A stretch of 32,513 nt of DNA from Burkholderiales bacterium (GCA_019634955.1 JAHCAK010000041.1:1-32513), one strand, 5' to 3'; positions 15,210 through 26,397 are shown, counted from the stretch's first letter. Numbers and translations: made by a program. The notes: generated by a model from the letters alone, not told the origin.

Positions 15210-15223
15210 TGCAAGCGCTTTCA
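15210..15223. promoter_or_regulatory. LacI-type operator 2
   Basis: TGCAAGCGCTTTCA matches operator 1 at 13 of 14 positions, differing only in the third base from the right end. It starts 69 bp after operator 1 and covers the predicted transcription start of dctP. Confidence 0.72.
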
Positions 15224-15321
15224 TTCCAGCCGGGCGGGAAGGCCCGGGGCGCTGCCCGCCCACACGGCGGGTCCATGACAACCGGCGCGCCTGCCCGGCC
15301 GCCCACAAGGAGGAGATCCAG

Positions 15322-16452
15322 ATGGCCCAATCCCGTTGGAACCTCGCCCGCGCGGCCGTCGCCGCCGTGGTGATCGCGGCCGCGCCCGCGCTGGCGCTCG
15401 CGCAGGCCAAGCCCGTGAAGATCCGCGTGCAGTCGGTGATCCCCACCTCGGCCGACGAGGTGACGATGCTCAAGGACTTCGCGGCCGACGTCGCCGCGCT
15501 CACCAACAACACCGTGATCTTCGAGGTGCTGCCGGCCGGCGCGGTGGTGGCGGTGAACGACACGCTGGACGCGGTCGACAAGGGCGTGATCGAAGGCGGG
15601 TTCGCCTGGACGCACTACTGGTCCGGCAAGCACCCGGCCGCGGCCCTCTTCGGCTCGCCGGCGGCGGGCTCGGGCCTGGGCATGGACAACTTCGCCTGGC
15701 TCTCCTGGTACCTCTACGGCGGCGGCCAGCAGCTCTACGACCAGCTCTGGAAGGAGATGAAGGTCAACGTGAAGGGCTTCATGCTGCAGCCGGTGGGCCC
15801 CGAGGCGCTGGGCTGGTTCAAGAAGCCCATCAACACGATGGCGGATTTCCGCAAGCTGCGCTTCCGCACGCCGCCCGGCATCCCCGGCCAGATCTACAAC
15901 GACATCGGCGTGGCCTCCGTCGCCATGGGCGGCGGCGACATCCTGCCCGGCCTCGAGAAGGGCGTGATCGACGCGGCCGAGTGGTGCTGCCCGAAGCCGG
16001 ACATGACCTTCGGCTTCCAGAAGGTGCTCAAGCACTACTACATGCAGGGCCTGCACCAGGTGGTCGTGAACGCGGACCTCTACCTGAACGGCGACGTGTG
16101 GAAGAAGCTCACGCCCGGCCAGCAGAAGGCGATGGAAGTCGCGGCCAACGCGGCGCTCACCAAGGCCTTCGCCTACCGCATCCACGAGAACGGCAAGGCG
16201 TTGAAGGAGCTGACCGAGAAGCACGGCGTGATCCTGCACGACACGCCGCCCGAGTACTTCAAGGAGTACTCCGCCGCGGCCATGAAGAACTTCGAGAAGA
16301 ACGCCGCCGCCAACCCCTTCTTCAAGAAGGTGTGGGACAGCCAGAAGGCCTTCGCCGAGACGGCGATCCCGTTCTGGGCGCAGGCGCAGCGCACCAACGC
16401 GAACCTGGGCGCCGCCTACGCCGAGGAACTGGCGAAGAAGGGCAAGAAGTAA
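15322..16452 (+). CDS. dctP: TRAP transporter solute-binding protein (DctP family)
   Basis: The gene encodes 376 residues. A Sec signal peptide at about residues 1-29 ends ALALAQA. The mature protein has the DctP fold with the family pattern FRKLRFRTPPGIPGQIYNDIG, where the conserved arginine that holds a carboxylate or sulfonate is expected. GLEKGVIDAAEWCCPKPD follows. This looks like the mannitol/chloroaromatic-type TRAP branch. The start is set by AAGGAGGAG (15307-15315), 6 nt before the ATG. It heads the operon dctPQM-hpsN-SDR-ADH-GMC under the twin LacI operators. A strong hairpin follows it, which would allow more receptor than membrane subunits to be made. The ligand is unknown; a hydroxy-sulfonate such as dihydroxypropanesulfonate or isethionate fits the downstream enzymes. 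Confidence 0.93.
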   Translation: MAQSRWNLARAAVAAVVIAAAPALALAQAKPVKIRVQSVIPTSADEVTMLKDFAADVAALTNNTVIFEVLPAGAVVAVNDTLDAVDKGVIEGGFAWTHYWSGKHPAAALFGSPAAGSGLGMDNFAWLSWYLYGGGQQLYDQLWKEMKVNVKGFMLQPVGPEALGWFKKPINTMADFRKLRFRTPPGIPGQIYNDIGVASVAMGGGDILPGLEKGVIDAAEWCCPKPDMTFGFQKVLKHYYMQGLHQVVVNADLYLNGDVWKKLTPGQQKAMEVAANAALTKAFAYRIHENGKALKELTEKHGVILHDTPPEYFKEYSAAAMKNFEKNAAANPFFKKVWDSQKAFAETAIPFWAQAQRTNANLGAAYAEELAKKGKK

Positions 16453-16457
16453 CCCCC

Positions 16458-16489
16458 GGCGGGCGGCGGCCACGCGGCCACCGCCCGCC
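16458..16489 (+). terminator. strong hairpin between dctP and dctQ (partial terminator or mRNA stabiliser)
   Basis: The arms 16458-16471 (GGCGGGCGGCGGCC) and 16476-16489 (GGCCACCGCCCGCC) pair over 14 bp with a single mismatch around the loop ACGC. TTTCCCCGTTT follows. It begins 5 nt after the dctP stop inside an evidently continuous operon. Confidence 0.6.
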
Positions 16490-16585
16490 TTTCCCCGTTT
16501 GACCGAGCCCGCGGGCGCGGCCGCCACGGCCGCGCTCCCGGCAGGCGCGCGCCCGGCGCAGGCGCCCCGAGGAGAAGAGCGAACC

Positions 16586-19823
<3,238 letters not shown>

Positions 19824-19827
19824 GCCC

Positions 19828-20595
19828 GTGGCGGCGCCGGGCAGCTTCGACCTCGCCGGCAAGGTCGCCCTCGTGACGGGGGCGAGCTCCGGCATCGGCC
19901 GCGAGATCGCGCGCGCGCTCTCGGAGGCCGGGGCCTCGGTGGTGCTGGTGGCCCGGCGCCCGGCGGAGCTGCAGGAGGCGCGGGTGGAGGTGGAGGCCGA
20001 AGGCGGGCGCGCGGCGACGCTCGCCGCCGACCTCGCCGACCGCCGTTCGCTTCGCGCGGCGGCGGCGCGCTCCCGCGACTTCTTCGGCGACCCGGACATC
20101 CTCGTGAACGCGGCCGGCGTGAACCTGCGAGGGCCGATGCTCGAGCTGGACGACGAGGCCTGGGACACGACGATCGCCATCAACCTCTCCGCGCCGTACT
20201 TCCTCGCCAAGGCGCTCGCCCCGGCCATGGTCGCGCGCGGCTGGGGGCGCATCATCAACATCGCCTCGCTCCAGTCGCTGCGCGCCTTCCCGATGAGCGC
20301 GCCCTACGGCGCCTCCAAGGGCGGCGTGATGCAGCTCACGCGCGCGCAGGCCGAGGCGCTCTCGAAGGACGGCGTCACCGCCAACGCCATCGCCCCGGGC
20401 TTCTTCCCCACCGCGCTCACGGCGCCCGTGGTGAACGACCCGGCGCGCTGGGAGAAGATGGCGCAGTCCACCTTCGCCCGGCGCAACGGCGAGCTTCACG
20501 ACCTGCGCGGCACCGCGGTCTTCCTCGCGAGCCGCGCCTCCGACTACGTGACCGGCCAGGCGATCTTCGTCGACGGCGGGTTCTCGGCAGGGTGA
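19828..20595 (+). CDS. short-chain dehydrogenase/reductase, HpsO-like candidate
   Basis: The product is a 255-residue classical SDR. The cofactor motif TGASSGIG lies at residues 17-24, NAAG at 94-97, and the catalytic tetrad is Asn119, Ser147, Tyr160 and Lys164 (YGASK). The C-terminal GQAIFVDGGFSAG is typical. It begins with GTG 19828, 4 nt after the HpsN-like stop, and is followed after 4 nt by the zinc dehydrogenase. In dihydroxypropanesulfonate degradation, a pair of 2-dehydrogenases (HpsO, HpsP) interconverts enantiomers before HpsN acts; an SDR plus a zinc enzyme directly downstream fits this. A sulfoacetaldehyde/isethionate oxidoreductase of the IsfD kind is another possibility. Fold is certain, substrate is not. 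Confidence 0.9.
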   Translation: MAAPGSFDLAGKVALVTGASSGIGREIARALSEAGASVVLVARRPAELQEARVEVEAEGGRAATLAADLADRRSLRAAAARSRDFFGDPDILVNAAGVNLRGPMLELDDEAWDTTIAINLSAPYFLAKALAPAMVARGWGRIINIASLQSLRAFPMSAPYGASKGGVMQLTRAQAEALSKDGVTANAIAPGFFPTALTAPVVNDPARWEKMAQSTFARRNGELHDLRGTAVFLASRASDYVTGQAIFVDGGFSAG

Positions 20596-20599
20596 AACC

Positions 20600-21592
20600 A
20601 TGAAGGCTCTCGTCTACACCGCTCCCAACGAGGTCGTGCACCGCGACGAGCCGGACCCGGCAGCCGGAGCGGGCGAGGTGCTCATCCGCGTGGAGGCCGT
20701 GGGCATCTGCGGCTCCGACATGCACGCCTTCCACGGCCACGACCCGCGGCGCGTGCCGCCGCTCATCCTCGGCCACGAGCTGGCCGGCGAGGTCCTCACG
20801 GGCCCCGGCAAGGGCCGGCGCGTGACGGTGAACCCCATCATCGCCTGCGGGCACTGCGACTACTGCGTGCAGGGCCGCGACAACCTCTGCGCCAACCGCA
20901 CCATGATCGGCATGCAGCGCCCCGGCGGCTTCGCCGAGCGCGTGGTCACCGCGGCCTCCGCCGTGATCGAGCTGCCGGAGGGCATGGGGGCGCGGGAAGC
21001 CGCGCTCACGGAGCCGGCCGCGACCGCCCTGCACGCCCTCAACCTCGCCTCGCGCGCGCTCGCGCGCCCGGTGCCGGAGTGCGCCGTGCTCGTGATCGGC
21101 GGCGGCGCCATCGGGCTGCTCACGGCGCTGCTCCTGCGCACCTGGGGCGCGCGGCGCATCCCCCTCGCGGAGACCAACGCGCTGCGCCGGGACGCGGCCC
21201 GGCGGGCGGCGGCGGTGGAGGCCTTCGACCCGCTCGCCGGCGGCGGCCCGCCCGAGGGCTCGATGGACCTCGTGATCGACGCCGTGGGCGCCGCCCCCAC
21301 GCGCAAGGCCGCGCTCGCCGCGGTGAAGCCCGGCGGCGTGGTGCTGCACATCGGCCTGCAGGACTGGGCCAGCGAGATCGACATGCGCAAGCTCACGCTG
21401 GCGGAGATCACGCTCGTCGGCGCCTACACCTATTCGACGGCCGACCTGCGCGCCGCCGCGCGCGCGCTGCACGAGGGCGCCTTCGGCGACCTCGCTTGGG
21501 TCGAGGAGCGCCCGCTCGCCGAGGGCGCGCGCGCCTTCGACGACCTGCACCACGGCCGCAGCGCCGCGGCCAAGATCCTGCTGCGCCCCTGA
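20600..21592 (+). CDS. zinc-dependent alcohol dehydrogenase (MDR family), HpsP-like candidate
   Basis: This 330-residue medium-chain dehydrogenase has catalytic-zinc ligands Cys37 (GICGSD) and His59-Glu60 (GHE). The structural-zinc cysteines Cys83, Cys86, Cys89 and Cys97 (ACGHCDYCVQGRDNLC) and a Rossmann motif VIGGGAIGLL are also seen. Sorbitol, threonine and galactitol dehydrogenases share this pattern, so a secondary alcohol of a small polyol is the likely target. It sits 4 nt after the SDR and 8 nt before the GMC gene, within the LacI-controlled operon. Together with the SDR it could form the two 2-dehydrogenases that racemise dihydroxypropanesulfonate. The exact substrate cannot be read from the sequence. 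Confidence 0.92.
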   Translation: MKALVYTAPNEVVHRDEPDPAAGAGEVLIRVEAVGICGSDMHAFHGHDPRRVPPLILGHELAGEVLTGPGKGRRVTVNPIIACGHCDYCVQGRDNLCANRTMIGMQRPGGFAERVVTAASAVIELPEGMGAREAALTEPAATALHALNLASRALARPVPECAVLVIGGGAIGLLTALLLRTWGARRIPLAETNALRRDAARRAAAVEAFDPLAGGGPPEGSMDLVIDAVGAAPTRKAALAAVKPGGVVLHIGLQDWASEIDMRKLTLAEITLVGAYTYSTADLRAAARALHEGAFGDLAWVEERPLAEGARAFDDLHHGRSAAAKILLRP

Positions 21593-21600
21593 GCGAGACG

Positions 21601-23220
21601 ATGGCCGAGACCCCCACCCACGATTTCATCGTCGTCGGCGCCGGCACCGCGGGGTGCGCGCTGGCCGCGCGCCTGTCGGAGAACGGCCGCCACTCCGTGC
21701 TGCTGCTGGAGGCGGGCCCGAAGGACGACTACCCCTGGATCCACATCCCGATCGGTTACGGCAAGACCATGTTCCACCCGGTCTACAACTGGCGCTTCGA
21801 GACGGAGCCCGACCCGGGGATGAACGGCCGCCGCATCTACTGGCCGCGCGGCCGCTGCCTCGGGGGCTCGTCCTCCATCAACGGGCTCATCTACATCCGC
21901 GGCCAGCACGAGGACTACGACCACTGGGCCGCGCTCGGCAACGAGGGCTGGGCGTGGAAGGACGTACTGCCCTACTTCAGGAAGCTGGAAGCCAACTCGC
22001 GCGGGGCTTCCGACCTGCACGGCGCCGACGGGCCGATTTCCTGCTCCGACATCCCCGGGCGCCACGAGCTGATCGAGGCCATCATCGCCGGCGCGGGCTC
22101 GCTCGGCGTGCCGCGCAACGACGACTTCAACGGGGCGCGGCAGGAGGGCGTGGGCTACTACCAGCTCTTCACGCGCAAGGGCTGGCGCTCCAGCACGGCG
22201 GTGGCGTACCTGAAGCCCGCGCGCGGCCGGGCGAACCTGCGCGTGGAGACCGACGCGCACGCCACCCGCCTCCTCTTCGAGGGCACGCGCGCCACCGGGG
22301 TCGCCTACCGCCAGCGCGGGCGCGACCTCGTGGCGAGGGCCGCGCGCGAGGTGATCGTGGCCGCCGGCGCCATCCAGAGCCCGCAGCTCCTGCAGCTCTC
22401 CGGCGTGGGGCCGGCGGAACTGCTGCGCCGCCACGGCATCGGCGTCGTGGCCGACCTTCCCGGCGTGGGCGAGAACCTGCAGGACCACCTGCAGCTCCGC
22501 CTCGTCTACAAGTGCACGAAGCCCATCACCACGAACGACGACCTGGCCTCGTGGTGGCGGTCGGCGAAGATCGGCTTGCAGTGGCTGCTCTTCCGCGCGG
22601 GGCCGCTCGCCATCGGCATCAACCAGGGCGGGCTCTTCACGCGCGTGCTGCCGGGTGCGACGCGCCCCGACATCCAGTTCCACATCGCCACCCTCTCGGC
22701 GGACCTCGCCGGGGCCAAGCCGCACCCCTTCTCCGGCTTCACGCTGAGCGTGTGCCAGCTCCGGCCGGGCTCGCGCGGGCACGTGCGCATCAAGTCCGCC
22801 GACCCGTTCGCGGCGCCGGCCATGGTGCCCAACTACCTCTCGGCCGAGGAGGACCGCCTCTGCGCCGTGGAGAGCGTGAAGTTCGCGCGGCGGCTGGCGG
22901 CCGCGCCGGCGGTGGCGCCCTATGTCCGCGAGGAGTACAAGCCCGGCCCCGGGGTGGCGAGCGACGCGGAGATCCTCGACTGGTGCCGCGGCAACGGCGC
23001 GACCATCTTCCACCCCTCGGGCACCTGCCGCATGGGCAGCGATCCCGCCGCGGTGGTAGATTCGAGGCTGCGCGTGGCCGGCGTGTCCGGGCTGCGCGTG
23101 GTCGACTGCTCCGTCATGCCCACCCTCGTATCCGGCAACACCAACGCGCCCGTGGCGATGATCGCCGAACGGGCGAGCGACCTCATCCTGGCCGACGCCG
23201 CCGCCGGCCGCCCCGCCTGA
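21601..23220 (+). CDS. GMC-family FAD oxidoreductase (choline/isethionate dehydrogenase-like)
   Basis: The product has 539 residues. The N-terminal FAD-binding motif is FIVVGAGTAGCALAARL (GxGxxG near residues 13-18). GMC signature 1 is GRCLGGSSSINGLIYIRG and signature 2 is AAGAIQSPQLLQLSGVGP. The catalytic His471 is in IFHPSGTCRMG and Asn513 in GNTNAP. No signal peptide or obvious membrane helix is present. It is the last gene of the TRAP-dehydrogenase operon. Isethionate dehydrogenase IseJ belongs to this family and yields sulfoacetaldehyde, the Xsc substrate, which makes that role attractive here. Choline dehydrogenase is unlikely, because no betB, betI or choline transporter adjoins it. 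Other alcohol substrates remain open. Confidence 0.93.
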   Translation: MAETPTHDFIVVGAGTAGCALAARLSENGRHSVLLLEAGPKDDYPWIHIPIGYGKTMFHPVYNWRFETEPDPGMNGRRIYWPRGRCLGGSSSINGLIYIRGQHEDYDHWAALGNEGWAWKDVLPYFRKLEANSRGASDLHGADGPISCSDIPGRHELIEAIIAGAGSLGVPRNDDFNGARQEGVGYYQLFTRKGWRSSTAVAYLKPARGRANLRVETDAHATRLLFEGTRATGVAYRQRGRDLVARAAREVIVAAGAIQSPQLLQLSGVGPAELLRRHGIGVVADLPGVGENLQDHLQLRLVYKCTKPITTNDDLASWWRSAKIGLQWLLFRAGPLAIGINQGGLFTRVLPGATRPDIQFHIATLSADLAGAKPHPFSGFTLSVCQLRPGSRGHVRIKSADPFAAPAMVPNYLSAEEDRLCAVESVKFARRLAAAPAVAPYVREEYKPGPGVASDAEILDWCRGNGATIFHPSGTCRMGSDPAAVVDSRLRVAGVSGLRVVDCSVMPTLVSGNTNAPVAMIAERASDLILADAAAGRPA

Positions 23221-23242
23221 CCCCCTCCGGAGGAAACCCGCC

Positions 23243-23932
23243 ATGCAAGCCAAGGACGTGATGACCAGCCCCGTGGTCACCGTGAGCCCCGAAGCGACCG
23301 TCACCGAAGTCGCGAAGCTGCTGCTCGGCCGCCACATCAGCGCGGCGCCCGTGGTGGACGACGCGGGGCACCTGCTGGGCATCGTGAGCGAGGGCGACCT
23401 CATGCGCCGGCCCGAGGCGGGCACGGAGCGGCACCGCTCGTGGTGGCTCACGCTCATCTCCGACGCGCAGGACGAGGCGCGCGACTACCTCAAGACCCAC
23501 GGCCTGCACGCGCGCGACGTGATGACGCGTAACGTCCTCACCGTCGACGAGGAGACCTCGCTGCACGACATCGCGAGCCTCCTCGAGAAGGAGCGCATCA
23601 AGCGCGTGCCCGTGGTGCGCGACGGCAAGGTGGTGGGCATCGTGAGCCGCGCCAACCTCCTGCAGGCGCTGGTGGCGCAGTCGCGCCCCGTGGTGCCGCC
23701 CGCCGACGACCGGGCGCTGCGCCAGGCCGTCATGGACGCGATCAAGGCCACCGGGGCGCGCACGCTCTACGTGAACGTGGTCGTCTCCGAGGGCGTGGTC
23801 CACCTCTGGGGCATGGCGCACACGGAGGAGGAGAAGAACGCCATGTGCGTGGCCGCCGAAAGCGTCACCGGCACGCGGCAGGTCTGCGAGCGCATCACCC
23901 TCATGCCGCGGGGGGCGGGCGCGGCCACCTGA
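23243..23932 (+). CDS. CBS-CBS-BON domain protein
   Basis: The gene encodes 229 residues. A first CBS motif starts at residue 2 (AKDVMTSPVVTVSPEATVTE) and ends LLGIVSEGDLM. A linker with SWWLTLISDAQDEARDY follows, then a second CBS repeat (ARDVMTRNVLTVDEETSL to VVGIVSRANLL) at about residues 90-147. A C-terminal BON-like domain, about 155-222, contains VNVVVSEGVVHLWG. CBS pairs usually sense adenine nucleotides, and BON domains contact phospholipid or other proteins; the joint role of this common betaproteobacterial architecture is not established. GGAGG lies 8 nt before ATG 23243. It follows the GMC gene by 22 bp and may be read from the same operon. It converges on a CoA ligase with 7 bp between. 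Confidence 0.9.
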   Translation: MQAKDVMTSPVVTVSPEATVTEVAKLLLGRHISAAPVVDDAGHLLGIVSEGDLMRRPEAGTERHRSWWLTLISDAQDEARDYLKTHGLHARDVMTRNVLTVDEETSLHDIASLLEKERIKRVPVVRDGKVVGIVSRANLLQALVAQSRPVVPPADDRALRQAVMDAIKATGARTLYVNVVVSEGVVHLWGMAHTEEEKNAMCVAAESVTGTRQVCERITLMPRGAGAAT

Positions 23933-23939
23933 CGCCGCC

Positions 23940-25454
23940 TCAGAGCATCGCGCGCAGCGCGGTCTTGAGCACCTTCCCGTAGTTGTTCTTCGGCAGCCCC
24001 GCCACGAAGCGGTATTCCTTCGGCCGCTTGAACCGCGCCAGCGCCCCGAGGCAGAGCGCATCCAGCTCGGCGGCCGTCGGCGCGGGCTCCCCCGCCACCA
24101 CGAAGGCGACCACGACCTCGCCCCACTCGGGGTCCGCGCGCCCCACCACCGAGACCTCGGCCACGCCGGGGTGCGCGAGGAGCACCTCCTCCACCTCGCG
24201 CGGGTAGATGTTGGAGCCGCCGCTGATGATGAGGTCCTTGCTGCGGTCCTTGAGCGTGAGGAAGCCCTCGCCGTCGAAGGCGCCCAGGTCGCCCGTCCAC
24301 AGCCAGCCGTCGCGAAGCGCCTTCGCCGTGGCCTCGGGGTTGCCCCAGTAGCCCGCCATCACCACGGCGCCCTTCACGCAGACCTCGCCCACCTCGCCCG
24401 CGGGGAGGTCCCGCCCCGCGCCATCGCGCACCGCCACCTCCACCCCGCTCTGCGGCAGGCCCACGGAGCCGATGCGGTCGAGGTACCGCGGATGGCCCCG
24501 CTCGGCGAGGATGCGCTTGCCCAGCGCCGTGATCGTCATCGGGCTCTCGCCCTGCCCGTAGATCTGCGCGAAGCGCGGGCCCATCACCTCGAGCGCGCGC
24601 AACAGGTCCGCCACGTACATCGGCCCGCCGCCGTACACCACCGTGCGCAGCCCCTCGAGCGCCGGGCCGTGCGCGGCCGCGTGGTCGACCAGCCGCCGCA
24701 CGATCGTGGGCGCGGCGAACATCCCCACGCCGCGGTGCGCGCCGCAGAGCGCGAACACCTCCGCCGGGTCGAACCCGCCCGACTCGGGGATCACCTGCGC
24801 CGCGCCCGCGAGGAGGTACGGCACGAGGTAGAGGCCGGAGCCGTGCGACATGGGTGCGGCGTGCAGCAGGCAGTCCGCGGGCGAGACGGCGTCCACGTCG
24901 GTGAGGTAGCCCTGCGCCATCGCGCGCAGGTTCGCGTGCGAGAGCATCGCGCCCTTGGGCCGGCCGGTGGTGCCGCTGGTGTAGAAGAGCCAGGCCAGCG
25001 CGTCGTCCGGCACCGGCGCCACGGGCATCGGCTCAATGAGGAGCGCGTCATAGCCGACGCTCCCGGCCTCGATCACGTCCGGTGCGCGGTGCATGCCGGC
25101 GACCGCTTCCGCGAGGCCCGCGACCCAGTCCGGCGTGGCGAATACCGCCTTCGCCCCCGAATCCTCGAGGATGAACGCCACCTCGCGCGGGTGCAGCTTC
25201 GCGTTCACGGGCACCGCGGCGAGCCCCGCCCACCACGCCGCGAGCATCACCTCGGCGTACTGCGGCGCGTTCCGCATCACGATCGCCACGCGGTCGCCCG
25301 GCGCGAGGCCCAGCTTCTCGTGCATCCCGCGCGCGAGCCCCGCCACATCCGCCGCGAGCGCGCCGAAGGACTTCCACGGCGCGGCCCCCACGAACACCGC
25401 CGTGCGTGCGGGGTCGCTGCGGGCGTGCCGGTCGAGCCAGAGGGCGAGATTCAT
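23940..25454 (-). CDS. AMP-forming acyl-CoA ligase
   Basis: The 504-residue product belongs to the acyl-adenylate superfamily. It has the P-loop FYTSGTTGRPKG at 157-168, the YGQGESP motif, the adenosine-contact WLWTGDLG, the hinge DRSKDLIISGGSNIYPREVEE and a C-terminal KNNYGKVLK lysine. Long- and medium-chain or aromatic acyl-CoA synthetases of this type are common, and no substrate can be assigned. I start it at ATG 25454, because the upstream in-frame extension to 25484 would run over the divergent EamA start. No Shine-Dalgarno sequence is present; a symmetric TTTAAA element lies directly upstream. It is unlikely to share the sulfoacetate role of the ligase at 2977-4503, as it stands outside that operon and is only distantly similar. 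Confidence 0.92.
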   Translation of the reverse strand: MNLALWLDRHARSDPARTAVFVGAAPWKSFGALAADVAGLARGMHEKLGLAPGDRVAIVMRNAPQYAEVMLAAWWAGLAAVPVNAKLHPREVAFILEDSGAKAVFATPDWVAGLAEAVAGMHRAPDVIEAGSVGYDALLIEPMPVAPVPDDALAWLFYTSGTTGRPKGAMLSHANLRAMAQGYLTDVDAVSPADCLLHAAPMSHGSGLYLVPYLLAGAAQVIPESGGFDPAEVFALCGAHRGVGMFAAPTIVRRLVDHAAAHGPALEGLRTVVYGGGPMYVADLLRALEVMGPRFAQIYGQGESPMTITALGKRILAERGHPRYLDRIGSVGLPQSGVEVAVRDGAGRDLPAGEVGEVCVKGAVVMAGYWGNPEATAKALRDGWLWTGDLGAFDGEGFLTLKDRSKDLIISGGSNIYPREVEEVLLAHPGVAEVSVVGRADPEWGEVVVAFVVAGEPAPTAAELDALCLGALARFKRPKEYRFVAGLPKNNYGKVLKTALRAML

Positions 25455-25460
25455 CGCCGC

Positions 25461-25472
25461 CAGTTTAAACTG
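25461..25472. promoter_or_regulatory. 12-bp perfect palindrome between divergent starts; candidate shared -10 element
   Basis: CAGTTTAAACTG is fully self-complementary and lies in the only 23 bp that separate the ligase start (25454) from the EamA start (25478). On each strand it offers TAAACT, which ends 6 nt before the EamA GTG and 7 nt before the ligase ATG. It is the only AT-rich patch nearby. A dimeric operator is the alternative reading. Confidence 0.45.
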
Positions 25473-25477
25473 CGGCC

Positions 25478-26365
25478 GTGCCATCCCATCCCCCCGCCTG
25501 GCTGCGCTGGGCGCCCGCGCTGTTCGTGTTCCTGTGGAGCACGGGCTTCATCGGCAGCCGCCTGGGCGCGCCCTTCGCCGAGCCGCTCACCTTCCTGTCG
25601 TGGCGCTACGCCGCGGCGGTCGTGCTGCTGGTCGCCGCGGCCGTGCTCACGCGCAGCGCCTGGCCGGCCTCGCCGCTGCTGGCGGGGCACGCGGCGGTGG
25701 CGGGGCTCCTCGTGCAGGGCGCCTACCTCGGCGGCGTCTTCTGCAGCGTGGCGCGCGGGATGCCGCTCGCCACCGTCTCGCTCATCGTCGGGCTGCAGCC
25801 CATCCTCACGGCGATGGCCGCGGGCCCGCTGCTGGGCGAGCGGCTCACGAACCGCCAGTGGGCGGGCATTGCGCTGGGCTTCGGCGGCGTGGTCCTCGTG
25901 GTCTCCGGCAAGTGGTCCGGCGCCGCCACCGACCCGGCGGGCTACGCCTGGCTCGCCTTCGCCCTCTTCGGCATCACCGCCGGCACGCTGTACCAGAAGC
26001 GCTTCTGCGGGGCGGTGCCGATGCTCACGGGCGGCGTGATCCAGTACGCCGCCGCGGGGCTCGTGACCGCCGCCGCCGCGTACGCGACCGAGACGATGGT
26101 GGTGCAGTGGACGCCGCAGTTCGCCTTCGCGCTGGGCTGGCTCGTGCTGGTGCTCTCGCTGGGCGCGATCGGGCTCCTCTTCACCATGATCCGCCACGGC
26201 GAGGCTTCCCGCGTGGCGAGCCTCTTCTTCCTCACCCCGCCGGTGACGGCGGTGATGGCCTGGCTGCTCTTCGACGAGAGCCTCCCGGCGGTAGCGCTGG
26301 CGGGACTCGCGGTCTCCGCGGCAGGCGTGGCGCTGGTGACGGCGCGGCCGCGCGCCGCCGCATGA
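25478..26365 (+). CDS. EamA/DMT-family permease
   Basis: This 295-residue membrane protein has about ten hydrophobic helices in two EamA repeats (roughly residues 8-140 and 150-288). The first repeat begins WAPALFVFLWSTGFIGSRLGAPFAEPLTFLSWRY, an arrangement typical of RhaT/YdcZ-like exporters. The conserved LQPILTAMAAGPLLGERL and FLTPPVTAVMAWLLFDESL segments follow. It begins with GTG 25478 without a Shine-Dalgarno sequence, right after a -10-like TAAACT. It is divergent from the acyl-CoA ligase, and its stop overlaps the candidate -35 of the TpsA gene. Drug/metabolite transporters of this kind export amino acids or metabolites; the cargo is unknown. Confidence 0.92.
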   Translation: MPSHPPAWLRWAPALFVFLWSTGFIGSRLGAPFAEPLTFLSWRYAAAVVLLVAAAVLTRSAWPASPLLAGHAAVAGLLVQGAYLGGVFCSVARGMPLATVSLIVGLQPILTAMAAGPLLGERLTNRQWAGIALGFGGVVLVVSGKWSGAATDPAGYAWLAFALFGITAGTLYQKRFCGAVPMLTGGVIQYAAAGLVTAAAAYATETMVVQWTPQFAFALGWLVLVLSLGAIGLLFTMIRHGEASRVASLFFLTPPVTAVMAWLLFDESLPAVALAGLAVSAAGVALVTARPRAAA

Positions 26366-26390
26366 CGCCACGGGGGGGCCGCGCTATATT
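26362..26390 (+). promoter_or_regulatory. candidate promoter of tpsA with -10 next to the start codon
   Basis: ATGACG (26362-26367, 4 of 6) and TATATT (26385-26390, 5 of 6) are 17 bp apart. TATATT ends 7 nt before ATG 26398, so +1 would fall at the start codon and the message would be leaderless. The -35 overlaps the EamA stop codon. Confidence 0.5.
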
Positions 26391-26397
26391 GCGGCCC

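Noticed and set aside
21601-23220. Choline dehydrogenase betA
   Set aside because: GMC motifs alone do not distinguish it; betaine aldehyde dehydrogenase, betI and choline transporters are missing around it.
25093-26397. N-terminal extension making a 1323-residue TpsA
   Set aside because: The extension reads through the ligase antisense and EamA in the wrong frame. ATG 26398 gives a proper signal peptide directly before the TPS domain.
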